62,010 bases of DNA from Holophagales bacterium UBA2201 (GTDB lineage: Bacteria; Acidobacteriota; Thermoanaerobaculia; UBA2201). The notes beneath the pieces were generated by a model that was not told the DNA's origin, ran no database searches, and saw only the letters and a list, made by a program, of their open reading frames with translations. Of the stretch, positions 7,868-15,655 are shown piece after piece. Position 1 is the stretch's first letter. The number at the start of each line of letters is the position of its first letter. The stretch lies in the NCBI GenBank assembly GCA_002327305.1, contig DCUZ01000065.1:1-62010 (forward strand), written 5' to 3'. The position numbers and the translations under genes were made by a program.

Positions 7868-8846
7868 TGTCTTTTTTACCTTCGAACGCCGCCTGGACCT
7901 CCTCGTACAGCCGCTTCTCCTGCCCCAGGTACTTGGGGGAGAGGTGGAGGGGGATGACCTTTTTGGCCCCGCACCGGCGGGCCAGGCGTCCGGCCTGGGT
8001 GGTGGTGAGGTGGTTGCGCTCCCGGGCCCGCCTGGCCTCCGAGGCCTCGAAGGAGGTCTCGATATAGAGAAGATGGACGCCCTTGAGCAGGGCCGCGGCC
8101 CGCGACAGGTTTTCGCGGGTGGCGGCGAAGTCCACCACATAGCCGATGGACTGCCCCTCGGTGAGGATGACCAGCTCCTCGCGCAGGCGCCCGAAGGGGC
8201 GGGGCCCCAGGGGCGTTTCGACGGGAGTGGAGGAGCGGACGCCGGAAAGGACGGCTTCCTTCAGGTTCTGGATCCATCCGCCGGGGGAATAGCCCAGCCG
8301 CTGGAGGGCGTCCTTGTTGATGTTGATGTGGGTCTTCTCGTCGAGGCGGTAGGCCAGGACGGGGGTGCCGTGGTCCAGGACCGCCGCCCGCAGGGTCAGG
8401 GAGGGGTCCTCGATGAGGGCCCGCCCCGCCTTGCGCCGGCGGCGGTTGGAGAGGACGAACCTGTCGCGCGCGGAGAAATCGGCGCTCCGGACCCAGGCGC
8501 CGTCGTATTCATGGGCCGTCACCGCCAGGGGGTAGTCCTCGCTGACGTTCCAGGTGAAGGCGCGGAAGAGGCCGTCCACGTTGCCGATGAAGCCCGGCGG
8601 ACCCCACAGGTGGAGGGGCTCCCCGCGGGTGATGGAGAGGCGGATGAACTGCGCGGCGCTGACGAAGTGGTCCAGGTGGGTGTGGGTGACGAAGACCGCC
8701 TGGGCCCGCCGCAGGAGGCGCGTGGGGAGGCGCGGGGCGTACCCGAGGTCGAAGAGAAGCCCCCTCCCCTCCCCCACGATGTCCACGTAGAGGCCGGCGT
8801 CGCCGCAGGGCGGAGCAGCGGTCTGCGGAAGAAATTTCATGCGCAT
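7848..8846 (-). CDS. RNase Z-like metallo-beta-lactamase-fold hydrolase
   Basis: 332 aa. Zinc motif HTHLDHF gives the HxHxDH signature. Later ligands are seen in AVLDHGTPVLAYR and in the C-terminal HLSPKY block. AYRLDEKTHININKDAL and GGWIQNLK resemble RNase Z-type proteins, which process tRNA 3' ends. A more general phosphodiesterase role is possible. ATG 8846 was chosen because a TATAAT -10 on the minus strand ends 10 bases upstream and overlaps the alternative ATG at 8858; ATG 8840 is also possible. It is divergent from the GAF/HD-GYP gene with only 26 bases between starts. Confidence 0.75.
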   Translation of the reverse strand: MRMKFLPQTAAPPCGDAGLYVDIVGEGRGLLFDLGYAPRLPTRLLRRAQAVFVTHTHLDHFVSAAQFIRLSITRGEPLHLWGPPGFIGNVDGLFRAFTWNVSEDYPLAVTAHEYDGAWVRSADFSARDRFVLSNRRRRKAGRALIEDPSLTLRAAVLDHGTPVLAYRLDEKTHININKDALQRLGYSPGGWIQNLKEAVLSGVRSSTPVETPLGPRPFGRLREELVILTEGQSIGYVVDFAATRENLSRAAALLKGVHLLYIETSFEASEARRARERNHLTTTQAGRLARRCGAKKVIPLHLSPKYLGQEKRLYEEVQAAFEGKKDNETNIR

Positions 8847-8856
8847 GGCCGAATGC

Positions 8857-8864
8857 ATTATAAT
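8857..8864. promoter_or_regulatory. Overlapping divergent -10 boxes
   Basis: TATAAT reads on the + strand at 8859-8864, 8 bases before ATG 8873. TATAAT also reads on the - strand at 8862-8857, 10 bases before ATG 8846. Neither gene has a Shine-Dalgarno, so both are probably leaderless or nearly so. Polymerase binding in one direction would exclude the other. Confidence 0.55.
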
Positions 8865-8872
8865 ATAACAGC

Positions 8873-10354
8873 ATGGCCCACGACCAGCTTCTTGAAAGTC
8901 TCCTTCTGGCCCTGGAGATCCCCGCCGTCTGGCTCCTGGAGCCGCGCAACGCCCAGCTGTGCCGCGTCCACCCCACCAACCCGGTTCTCAAGATCGAGTG
9001 GGAACCCTTCTACGCCTCCATCCGGGAGGGACAGTTCCTCGAACCGGAGGCCCTCCGCACCTCCTGCTTCTCCAACCATGCCCATTTCCTCCCCAAAGAA
9101 TGCGGCGCCGAGGTGGCCTCCCTCGGCTCACGCTACCTCGTTTTCTTCTCCCCCGCGCCCCTCCCGCGGGGCCACCTCCGTGCCGTCAAGGACTACTTCG
9201 CCGCGATGGAGGAGCACCAGACCCTCCGGACCTCCTTCGAGGAGCACCGCCTCGTCAACGACACGGTCCTCAACCTCCATCGCCTCTTCCTCGGCAAGTT
9301 CAACATCCGCGAACTGCTCCTTCGCGTCCTGGAGTACGTCAAGGACAAACTGGGGTACTCCAATTGCGCCATCCTCCTCCTCGATTCCGAGCGCAAGGCC
9401 CTCCGCATCCTCGCCGCCATCAACTACCTCGACGACGTGGTCCGCGACATCCGCATCCCCCTGGGCAAGGGGATCACCGGGTGGGCCGTCCTGCATGACG
9501 AGGTGGTCTTCGTCCCCGACACCCACGCCGACCCCCGGTACATCCCCGGCGCCCACGACATCCGGAGCGAGTTGGCCATCCCCCTGAAGGCGGGGACGCA
9601 GGTGATCGGGGTCCTGGACGTGGAGTCCGGCGTCCCCAATTTTTTCAAGAAGGCCGACCTGCGCATCCTGGAACCCCTCGCGGCCATCGTCGCCATCGCG
9701 GTGGAGAACGCCCGCCTCTACACGGAACTGAAGGAGACCCACGCCGACCTGGCCGATTCCTTCTTCCAGAGCGTCGAGGCCCTCGCCGAGGCGGTGGAGG
9801 CCAAGGACGCCTTCACCCACGGCCACATCCAGCGCTCCGCCTACTGGGGCATCACCCTGGCCCGCCTCCTCAACCTGGACGAGCGGCGGACGGAGAACGT
9901 GCGCCTGGCCAGCATCCTGCACGACGTGGGGAAGATCGGCGTCCCCGAGGCGATCCTCCTCAAGCCCGGAAAACTGACGCCCGAGGAGCGCATCGAGATC
10001 GAGAAGCACGTGGAGATCGGGGCGCAGATCCTCCAGCGCATCCGCCGCCTCCACGAGATCGTCCCCATCGTCATGGCCCACCAGGAGCGGTGGGACGGGG
10101 TCACCGAGGGGCCCTTCCACGGCTACCCCCGGGGATTGCAGGGGGAGGATATCCCCCTGGAGGCGCGCATCATCACCGTGGTGGACGCCTTCGACGCCAT
10201 GGTCAGCGACCGCCCCTACCGCAAGCGCCTCGGCTACGACAAGGCCATCCAGCGCCTGGAGGAGGAGAAGGGCCGGCAGTTCGACCCCCGGGTGGCGGGG
10301 ATCTTCGTCAATTGGCTCAGGGAGAACCGGAAACCCAGGGACCCGGACAAATAA
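8873..10354 (+). CDS. GAF domain / HD-GYP phosphodiesterase-like protein
   Basis: 493 aa. Residues about 140-280 form a GAF sensor domain (LGKGITGWAVLHDEVVFVPD, IPLKAGTQVIGVLDVES). Residues about 300-480 form an HD-GYP domain with HDVGKIG and VEKDAF-type helix elements. HD-GYP proteins usually hydrolyse cyclic di-GMP. The second signature is altered: the canonical HHExxDGSGYP appears here as HQERWDG, then extra residues VTEGPF, then HGYPRGL. One metal-ligand His is replaced by Gln and the GYP is displaced by an insertion. Catalysis may therefore be changed or lost. No transmembrane segment; cytoplasmic sensor. Confidence 0.85.
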   Translation: MAHDQLLESLLLALEIPAVWLLEPRNAQLCRVHPTNPVLKIEWEPFYASIREGQFLEPEALRTSCFSNHAHFLPKECGAEVASLGSRYLVFFSPAPLPRGHLRAVKDYFAAMEEHQTLRTSFEEHRLVNDTVLNLHRLFLGKFNIRELLLRVLEYVKDKLGYSNCAILLLDSERKALRILAAINYLDDVVRDIRIPLGKGITGWAVLHDEVVFVPDTHADPRYIPGAHDIRSELAIPLKAGTQVIGVLDVESGVPNFFKKADLRILEPLAAIVAIAVENARLYTELKETHADLADSFFQSVEALAEAVEAKDAFTHGHIQRSAYWGITLARLLNLDERRTENVRLASILHDVGKIGVPEAILLKPGKLTPEERIEIEKHVEIGAQILQRIRRLHEIVPIVMAHQERWDGVTEGPFHGYPRGLQGEDIPLEARIITVVDAFDAMVSDRPYRKRLGYDKAIQRLEEEKGRQFDPRVAGIFVNWLRENRKPRDPDK

Positions 10355-10425
10355 GGCAACAGGCGGAAGGCGGAAGGCATCAGGCTGAAGGCATAAGAAA
10401 GACCAGAGCCAAGAGGGCGTCTATA

Positions 10426-10578
10426 GAGTCATTGAGTCGTTGGGTCGTTGGGTCGTTGGGTCATTGGGTCGTTGGGTCATTGGGTCGTTGGGTCATTGGG
10501 TCGTTGGGTCGTTGAGTCAAATCCTCGATTGACCCGATAGACTCTATAGACCCGACAGACCCAATAGACCTGATAGAC
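10426..10578. repeat. Two adjacent short tandem repeat arrays
   Basis: 10426-10518 is about eleven copies of an 8-bp unit GTCGTTGG, with GTCATTGG variants. 10530-10578 is about five copies of a 9-bp unit of the form CYRATAGAC. There are no spacers, so this is not CRISPR. The arrays fill the 259-bp gap between the convergent HD-GYP and TatD genes. No gene is present. Confidence 0.85.
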
Positions 10579-10613
10579 CGGGCGGTCGGAAGTACCTTCC
10601 CGCCTTCCAGCGC

Positions 10614-11375
10614 TTAGCGTTCCCGCGGAAGGAGCCCGCACGCATTCGCGTATATCTTCCCGGCGAGCGCCTCCACGGAGAGCCCGTGCCCCCGCGCCAG
10701 CGCCTCGGCCACCGCGGGGACCTGCCCCGGCTCGGCGGGGACGCCGGAGAAGGGAACGGGGGCGTCGCTCTCCAGGACGAGGCGTTGAAGGGGGATCGAG
10801 CACGCCACGCGGAGGGTCTCATCGGAGTAAAGGACGGCGGGACCGGCGGATACGGACACCCCCGCCCCTGCGGCGCGGGCGATCAGTTTGCTCGAATGGG
10901 TGAACCAATGGAGCAATGCGGGAAGGCCCGCGTCGGTCCGGAACCTCTGGGCCGCCTCCAGCACCTCCCTCTGGGCCCGCCGGGAATGGAGGTTGACCCC
11001 CAGCCCCGTTCCGGCGGCCATGGCCAACTGCTCCCGCAGGACCGCCCTCTGGGCCTCCCGCGCCTCCTCCGTTGCCGCGTACTTGAAGTCCAGCCCCGCC
11101 TCCCCCACCATGTCGGCTTCCGCCAGGTGGGCCGACATGAAAGCGAGCGCCCCACCCACCCCCTCCGGCCGCAGGGTCACCTCGGCCGGATGCAGCCCCA
11201 GGCCGGCGCGGATGAAGTCCGGGTGACGCTCCTTCAGCCGGAGGGTCTTCTCCATGGTGGCCCGGTCCTCGGAGACGCACAGGGCCCAGGCGAGCCCGGC
11301 GTCCCTCCACCGCGCGATCTCCTCCTCCAGGCGGGGCCGGTCGTACAGGTGGCAGTGGGCGTCGGCAAACGGCAT
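10614..11375 (-). CDS. TatD-family metal-dependent hydrolase
   Basis: 253 aa amidohydrolase-fold protein. Metal ligands are visible in DAHCHLY (HxH), GLHPAEV, GEAGLDFKY, NLHSRRA and ESDAPVPF. TatD proteins act as 3'-5' DNA exonucleases or D-aminoacyl-tRNA-type hydrolases; substrate cannot be read here. Start ATG 11375 gives the HxH at the usual extreme N-terminus. It begins 17 bases after the rhomboid gene, so both are probably cotranscribed. Confidence 0.85.
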   Translation of the reverse strand: MPFADAHCHLYDRPRLEEEIARWRDAGLAWALCVSEDRATMEKTLRLKERHPDFIRAGLGLHPAEVTLRPEGVGGALAFMSAHLAEADMVGEAGLDFKYAATEEAREAQRAVLREQLAMAAGTGLGVNLHSRRAQREVLEAAQRFRTDAGLPALLHWFTHSSKLIARAAGAGVSVSAGPAVLYSDETLRVACSIPLQRLVLESDAPVPFSGVPAEPGQVPAVAEALARGHGLSVEALAGKIYANACGLLPRER

Positions 11376-11392
11376 GGCCGGCGGGGGAACGG

Positions 11393-12088
11393 TCAGCGCC
11401 ACGAGAAGGGGCGCCGCCGGCGCCGACCCACGAGGAACCCCGCCGCCAGCCCCGCGGCGAACCCCCCGATGTGGGCCCACCACGCCACGCCCCCCTGCTG
11501 GTAGGTTTGGGTGTCGGCCAGACTGAGGGTCCCCGAGAAGAACTGGAGGAGGAACCAGAATCCCAGGTAAAAGAGGGCGGGGATCTCCACGAACTGGATG
11601 AAGATGAAGAGGGGGATGAGCGTGAGCACCCGGGCGTGGGGGAACCAGACGACATAGGCCCCCATCACCCCCGCGATGGCTCCCGAGGCCCCGATGGACG
11701 GCAGGGGCGACCCGGGATTGAGGAGGGCATGCGCCGCCCCCGCCGCGAGCCCGGCGCCGAGATAGAAGAAGAGGTAGCGGAAATGCCCCAGCCGGTCCTC
11801 CACGTTGTCCCCGAAGATCCAGAGCGAAAGCATGTTCCCCCCGAGGTGGAGGAACCCGCCGTGGAGGAATTGGGAGGTGAGGAAGGGCAGGTAGAGGCCG
11901 GGGTCGTAGAAATGGGAGGGCAAATCGGAGAAGAATTGGCGCGGAACGACCCCGAAGGCGTAAAAGAACCCCTCCAGCCGGTGCCCCAGGAGGAGTTGAT
12001 AGACGAAAACGGCCAGGTTTATCGCGATGAGGGCGTAATTGACGAACGGGACGGTGCTCGACGGGTTGTTGTCGCGCAGGGGGATCAT
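11393..12088 (-). CDS. Rhomboid-family intramembrane serine protease
   Basis: 231 aa with six or more hydrophobic helices. The catalytic Ser is in GASG (SIGASGAIAG) and the catalytic His in AHIGGF. The conserved HLGGNMLSLWIFG segment of helix 2 is present. ATG 12088 is chosen because GGGAG lies 7 bases upstream and it leaves a short cytoplasmic N-terminus (MIPLRDNN). It cleaves membrane-spanning substrates; the target is unknown. A 161-bp gap separates it from the M16 pair upstream on the same strand. Confidence 0.92.
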   Translation of the reverse strand: MIPLRDNNPSSTVPFVNYALIAINLAVFVYQLLLGHRLEGFFYAFGVVPRQFFSDLPSHFYDPGLYLPFLTSQFLHGGFLHLGGNMLSLWIFGDNVEDRLGHFRYLFFYLGAGLAAGAAHALLNPGSPLPSIGASGAIAGVMGAYVVWFPHARVLTLIPLFIFIQFVEIPALFYLGFWFLLQFFSGTLSLADTQTYQQGGVAWWAHIGGFAAGLAAGFLVGRRRRRPFSWR

Positions 12089-12249
12089 TCCGCAGCTCCC
12101 GCCGCGACCCATTGGAAGCGGGAAGTGGGCCCGCCCGGCCCCACCCTCACCCCGCAACGGTGCCTGCCCGCCCGCGCCGCGATGCACCTATTTCGCAAAG
12201 ATTGACACGCCGGGGCGTGGAAGGTTGGAAGAAAAAACATACGGGGGGA

Positions 12250-13539
12250 TCAGATCTCCCGAAGGGGCATCCCCAGAGCCTTCAGGCGGCCCCTGACCGC
12301 CGGGGCCCCCACCACGACCAGGACGGCGCGGGAGCGGTCGAAGGGGGTCCGGGGGACGCGCCGGAAGTCGAAACCGGGGGCGCGGTCCAGAAAGTCGAGA
12401 TACCGCCGGAAGTAGTCCGGCCCCAGCCACAGGGCCTCACGCTCGACGACGCGGTGGAGATACAGGGAGGGGCTGTCGAGCGCGTAATGGAAGCTGCCGG
12501 ACAGGTATCCGGCGGCGTCGGTCACCTCTTTGGGATCGAAGGCGGCGGCGGTCATGCCGTCGAGTTCGCCGAACATCTCCCGCAGGGCCGGGACCGTGAC
12601 CCCCGTGGCCACGGCGGCGGAGACGCAGAAGCAGGAGATGGCGCGCCTCTCCTGCAAAAACGAACGCGCGGCGTAGGTGTACCCGTGGGTCTCGCGCAGG
12701 TTGAGATTGAGCCGGGAGGTGAATTTGCCCCCGAGGATGGTGTTCAGCAGGAGGAACGGGAACCACTCGGCGCCCCCGGGCGCGGGCCCCGGCGTTCCCA
12801 GCCGGAGTTCCGATTGGACGGCCCCGGGCCAGGGATGGAAATAGAGGCCCGGCTCGGCGGGGGTGACGGCCGCCAGCGGGGACCGGGGGGACCGGGCGGC
12901 GGGAAACCGCCCCATGAGGACCCCAAGAGCCTCCTTCTCGCTCCGGCCCAGCCTGCCGCAGACGACCGCTTCGACCCCGGCGCGAAGGAGCGCATTCCCC
13001 CGCGATTTCACCTCGCCGAGTTCGGCCGAACGGACGGACTCCGGCGTGCCCTTGGTCGGACGGGCCTGGGGGGTGCCGCGCAGCAGGAGGGCGTTGAGAT
13101 GCTTGGCGGCGGTCTCCCTGGGGTCCTTGAGCTCCTTTTCCAGAAATGCGGCGGTCTGGTCCCTCAGCCGTTCGAAATCGACGGCGCGGAACCCGGCCTC
13201 GAAAACCAGTTCGCCGATCAGGGGGAGGGCCCGGACGAACAGTTCACGGGGCAGGGAGAACCGCAGGATGGAGACCTCGTGGCGCACCTCGGCCGAATAG
13301 TGCGCCCCCAGCCCCTCCAGGGCCGTGGCAAGGGCCAGGGCGTCGCGGCCCCGGGTCCCCTCGAGAAGCATCCGGGCCGCCAGATTGGTGATCCCGGCCC
13401 GCCCCTCGGGATCGCCCTGGGCCCCATCCCGGAAAATAAGGGCCAGATGGAGGGCCCGGGCGAAGGGCATCTCCACCGTCCTGAGGGCGACGCCCCGCTT
13501 GACGGTTTCCCGGCGCTCGGCGGGGAGAGACGGCCTCAT
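12250..13539 (-). CDS. M16-family peptidase, inactive subunit
   Basis: 429 aa with the M16 double-domain fold but no HxxEH zinc motif. It keeps the C-terminal-type block NLRETHGYTYAARSF, whose Arg/Tyr region contributes to substrate binding in M16 partners. It overlaps the active M16 gene by four bases (ATGA), so the two are co-translated. In M16B systems one zinc-bearing and one zinc-less chain commonly form a heterodimer, as in mitochondrial processing peptidase. No signal peptide is visible. Confidence 0.85.
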   Translation of the reverse strand: MRPSLPAERRETVKRGVALRTVEMPFARALHLALIFRDGAQGDPEGRAGITNLAARMLLEGTRGRDALALATALEGLGAHYSAEVRHEVSILRFSLPRELFVRALPLIGELVFEAGFRAVDFERLRDQTAAFLEKELKDPRETAAKHLNALLLRGTPQARPTKGTPESVRSAELGEVKSRGNALLRAGVEAVVCGRLGRSEKEALGVLMGRFPAARSPRSPLAAVTPAEPGLYFHPWPGAVQSELRLGTPGPAPGGAEWFPFLLLNTILGGKFTSRLNLNLRETHGYTYAARSFLQERRAISCFCVSAAVATGVTVPALREMFGELDGMTAAAFDPKEVTDAAGYLSGSFHYALDSPSLYLHRVVEREALWLGPDYFRRYLDFLDRAPGFDFRRVPRTPFDRSRAVLVVVGAPAVRGRLKALGMPLREI

Positions 13540-14783
13540 GGCCGCGGCACGAACCCCAGGAGGAAACGGGGCTGTTCGAGGGCGCGGCGCAGATAGGCCT
13601 GGAGGCTGTCCCGGCTCACCCGCTCCCGCCCTTCCCTTTGCTCCAGCGCCGCCCCCGGATCGTCGAAGCGGATGGAGGCCTCGGAGAGGAGATCGGCCCG
13701 CTGGGTCAGGCTTTCCTCCTGCAGAACGGCGGCGGCCAGGTTGAGGTGGCGGGCCCTCCTGGTCTCCGGCGCCTCCAGCGGCCGCCTCCCGGCCCCTTCC
13801 AGGGTCCGCAGGAAGGCGGTTCGCAGGACCTTGAGGGAGACGCCGGGCTGGCCCGTGACGCAGAGGACGAGGGAGGAGACCCCCTCCGCGGGGAGGAACC
13901 AGGCCGAGGCGGCCGAGGCCGTCCGCCCCTCCATCACCAGTTCCCGGTAGAGGAGCGATCCCCTGCCGTCCCCGAGGAAATAGGCCGCGGCCTCGGCGTC
14001 GTGGTAGGCGGCCTCGCCGGGGGCCGGCGCGTGGATGAGGAGATAGAGGCGCGGCAGGGCCACGCTGTCCCGGACCACCGCTTCGGCCCCGCTCGCGGGA
14101 CGCGCCCCGGGAACGGGCCGCGGCTTCGGCCGCTTTCCGCCTGGAATGGGCCCGAAATAGCGCTCCACGAGGGCGCGCGCCCTCCGGGGCTCAAACCCGC
14201 CCGCGATGGTGAGGACGGCGTTGGAGGGGGTGTAGTGGGACCGGAAAAAGGCCTCCACGTCGGCCAGGGTGGCGTTGTCCAGGTCCTCCATATAGCCGAT
14301 GACGGGATGGTGGTAGGGGTGCCCCGCCGGAAAGGCCATTTCATAGAGCTTTTCGTCCCAGGCGCCGTAGGGGCGGTTGTCCACCCGCCACCGCCGCTCG
14401 TTTTTGACCACCTCGCGCTGGCCGTCCAGCTTTTTCTGCTCCAGGGTGTCCAGGAGATACCCCATCCGGTTGCTCTCCAAAAACAGCGCCAGCTCCAGGT
14501 GCTTGGGATCGAGGGTCTCGTAATAGTTGGTGTGGTCCAGCCAGGTGGAGCCGTTGGCCACCCCCCCCACCCGTTCCAGCATGAGGAAGTGCTCGTTGTC
14601 CCGGACGTCACGGCTCCCCTCGAACATCAGATGCTCGAACAGGTGGGCGAACCCGGTGTGGCCGGGCCGCTCGTCCTTGCTCCCCACCGCGTACCAGAGG
14701 TTCACGGCCGCGAGCGGGACCCCTTTGCGCGGGGCGAGCACCACCCGCAGGCCGTTGGGGAGCGTGAAGGGGGAGAGGCCCAT
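13536..14783 (-). CDS. M16-family zinc peptidase, catalytic subunit
   Basis: 415 aa. The inverted zinc motif HLFEH (His47, Glu50, His51) and the distal EVVKNERR segment with the third ligand are present, followed by HPYHHPVIGYMEDL, standard for active M16 proteins. No signal peptide is apparent, so cytoplasmic unless the start is misplaced. It lies 17 bases after korB with no strong ribosome site and is coupled to the inactive partner. Expected to degrade or process small proteins or peptides. Confidence 0.92.
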   Translation of the reverse strand: MGLSPFTLPNGLRVVLAPRKGVPLAAVNLWYAVGSKDERPGHTGFAHLFEHLMFEGSRDVRDNEHFLMLERVGGVANGSTWLDHTNYYETLDPKHLELALFLESNRMGYLLDTLEQKKLDGQREVVKNERRWRVDNRPYGAWDEKLYEMAFPAGHPYHHPVIGYMEDLDNATLADVEAFFRSHYTPSNAVLTIAGGFEPRRARALVERYFGPIPGGKRPKPRPVPGARPASGAEAVVRDSVALPRLYLLIHAPAPGEAAYHDAEAAAYFLGDGRGSLLYRELVMEGRTASAASAWFLPAEGVSSLVLCVTGQPGVSLKVLRTAFLRTLEGAGRRPLEAPETRRARHLNLAAAVLQEESLTQRADLLSEASIRFDDPGAALEQREGRERVSRDSLQAYLRRALEQPRFLLGFVPRP

Positions 14784-14800
14784 GGAAGCGGCCGCGTCCC

Positions 14801-15655
14801 CTACATCTGGAAGCGGTCGAGGAGGCCGTCGAGGGTGGCCTTCCCTTTGGCCGCGGCCTTGCCCGCGATGGCGTCGAACTTGTCCCCGAGCGTGGGCTCC
14901 TGCGATTCGTAGAAGATCCCCAGCCACAGTTTCTCCGGGTCCTCGGCGTACTTGTAGGCCGCCAACTTGTCCTTGGGGTCGTACCCCTCCGGGAGCGGCG
15001 GGGTGATCTCCCGCAGGATGGAGAACTGCTCGCGTCCACGGTAGGTGACGCATGGCGAGAGGATCTGCAGGAATGAAAACCCCCGGTGCTGGATGCCGGC
15101 GACGATGGTCTCGGTGAGGTGCTGGATGTTGCCCGAGAAGCACCGCGCGACGAAGGTGGCGTTGTAGGCCAGGGCCAGGGCCAGCGGATTGGCGGGGTTC
15201 TCGGGATTGCCGAAGTAGGACGACTTGGTCTTGAACTCGTGGGGGGTGGTGGGGCTGGTCTGCCCCTTGGTGAGCCCGTAGATGCCGTTGTCCATCATCA
15301 GGACCGTGAGGTCCGAGTTGCGCTTGGCGGTGTGGGCGAAGTGGCCGGCGCCGATGGCCGCGCAGTCGCCGTCCCCGGTGGCCACGATGACCGACAGGTC
15401 GGGATTGGCCGACTTGACCCCCTCCGCGATGGGGAGGGCGCGCCCGTGGATGCTGTTGAACCCGTAGGTCTTGGTGTACCCGGGGATGCGGCTGCTGCAC
15501 CCGATGCCGGAGATGAAGCAGGTCCGGTGGGGTTCCTTCCGGAGCTTGGCCAGGGCCTGGTAGATGCCGTTCAGGACGCCGAAATGGCCGCATCCGGGGC
15601 ACCAGATGGGGTTCAGGTGGCTCTTGTAGTCCTGCCAGCGGACGGCCTCGCTCAT
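14801..15655 (-). CDS. korB: 2-oxoacid:ferredoxin oxidoreductase beta subunit (KorB-type)
   Basis: 284 aa thiamine-diphosphate subunit. WCPGCGHFGVLNG and the TPP motif region GDGDCAAIGAGHF, then NGIYGLTKGQTSPT, match the 2-oxoglutarate-type beta subunits. It oxidatively decarboxylates a 2-oxoacid with CoA, passing electrons to ferredoxin. Start ATG 15655 has AAGGAGG 7 bases upstream and overlaps the korA stop (ATGA). Substrate (2-oxoglutarate or branched-chain) is inferred from similarity only. Confidence 0.9.
   Translation of the reverse strand: MSEAVRWQDYKSHLNPIWCPGCGHFGVLNGIYQALAKLRKEPHRTCFISGIGCSSRIPGYTKTYGFNSIHGRALPIAEGVKSANPDLSVIVATGDGDCAAIGAGHFAHTAKRNSDLTVLMMDNGIYGLTKGQTSPTTPHEFKTKSSYFGNPENPANPLALALAYNATFVARCFSGNIQHLTETIVAGIQHRGFSFLQILSPCVTYRGREQFSILREITPPLPEGYDPKDKLAAYKYAEDPEKLWLGIFYESQEPTLGDKFDAIAGKAAAKGKATLDGLLDRFQM

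Noticed and set aside
10426..10578. Possible CRISPR array
   Set aside because: Units are 8-9 bp and contiguous, with no spacers and no cas genes nearby.
12112..13596. Long + strand frame (494 codons) opposite the M16 genes
   Set aside because: Gly/Pro/Arg-rich shadow created by high GC and third-position bias. The opposite strand carries a recognisable M16 protein.
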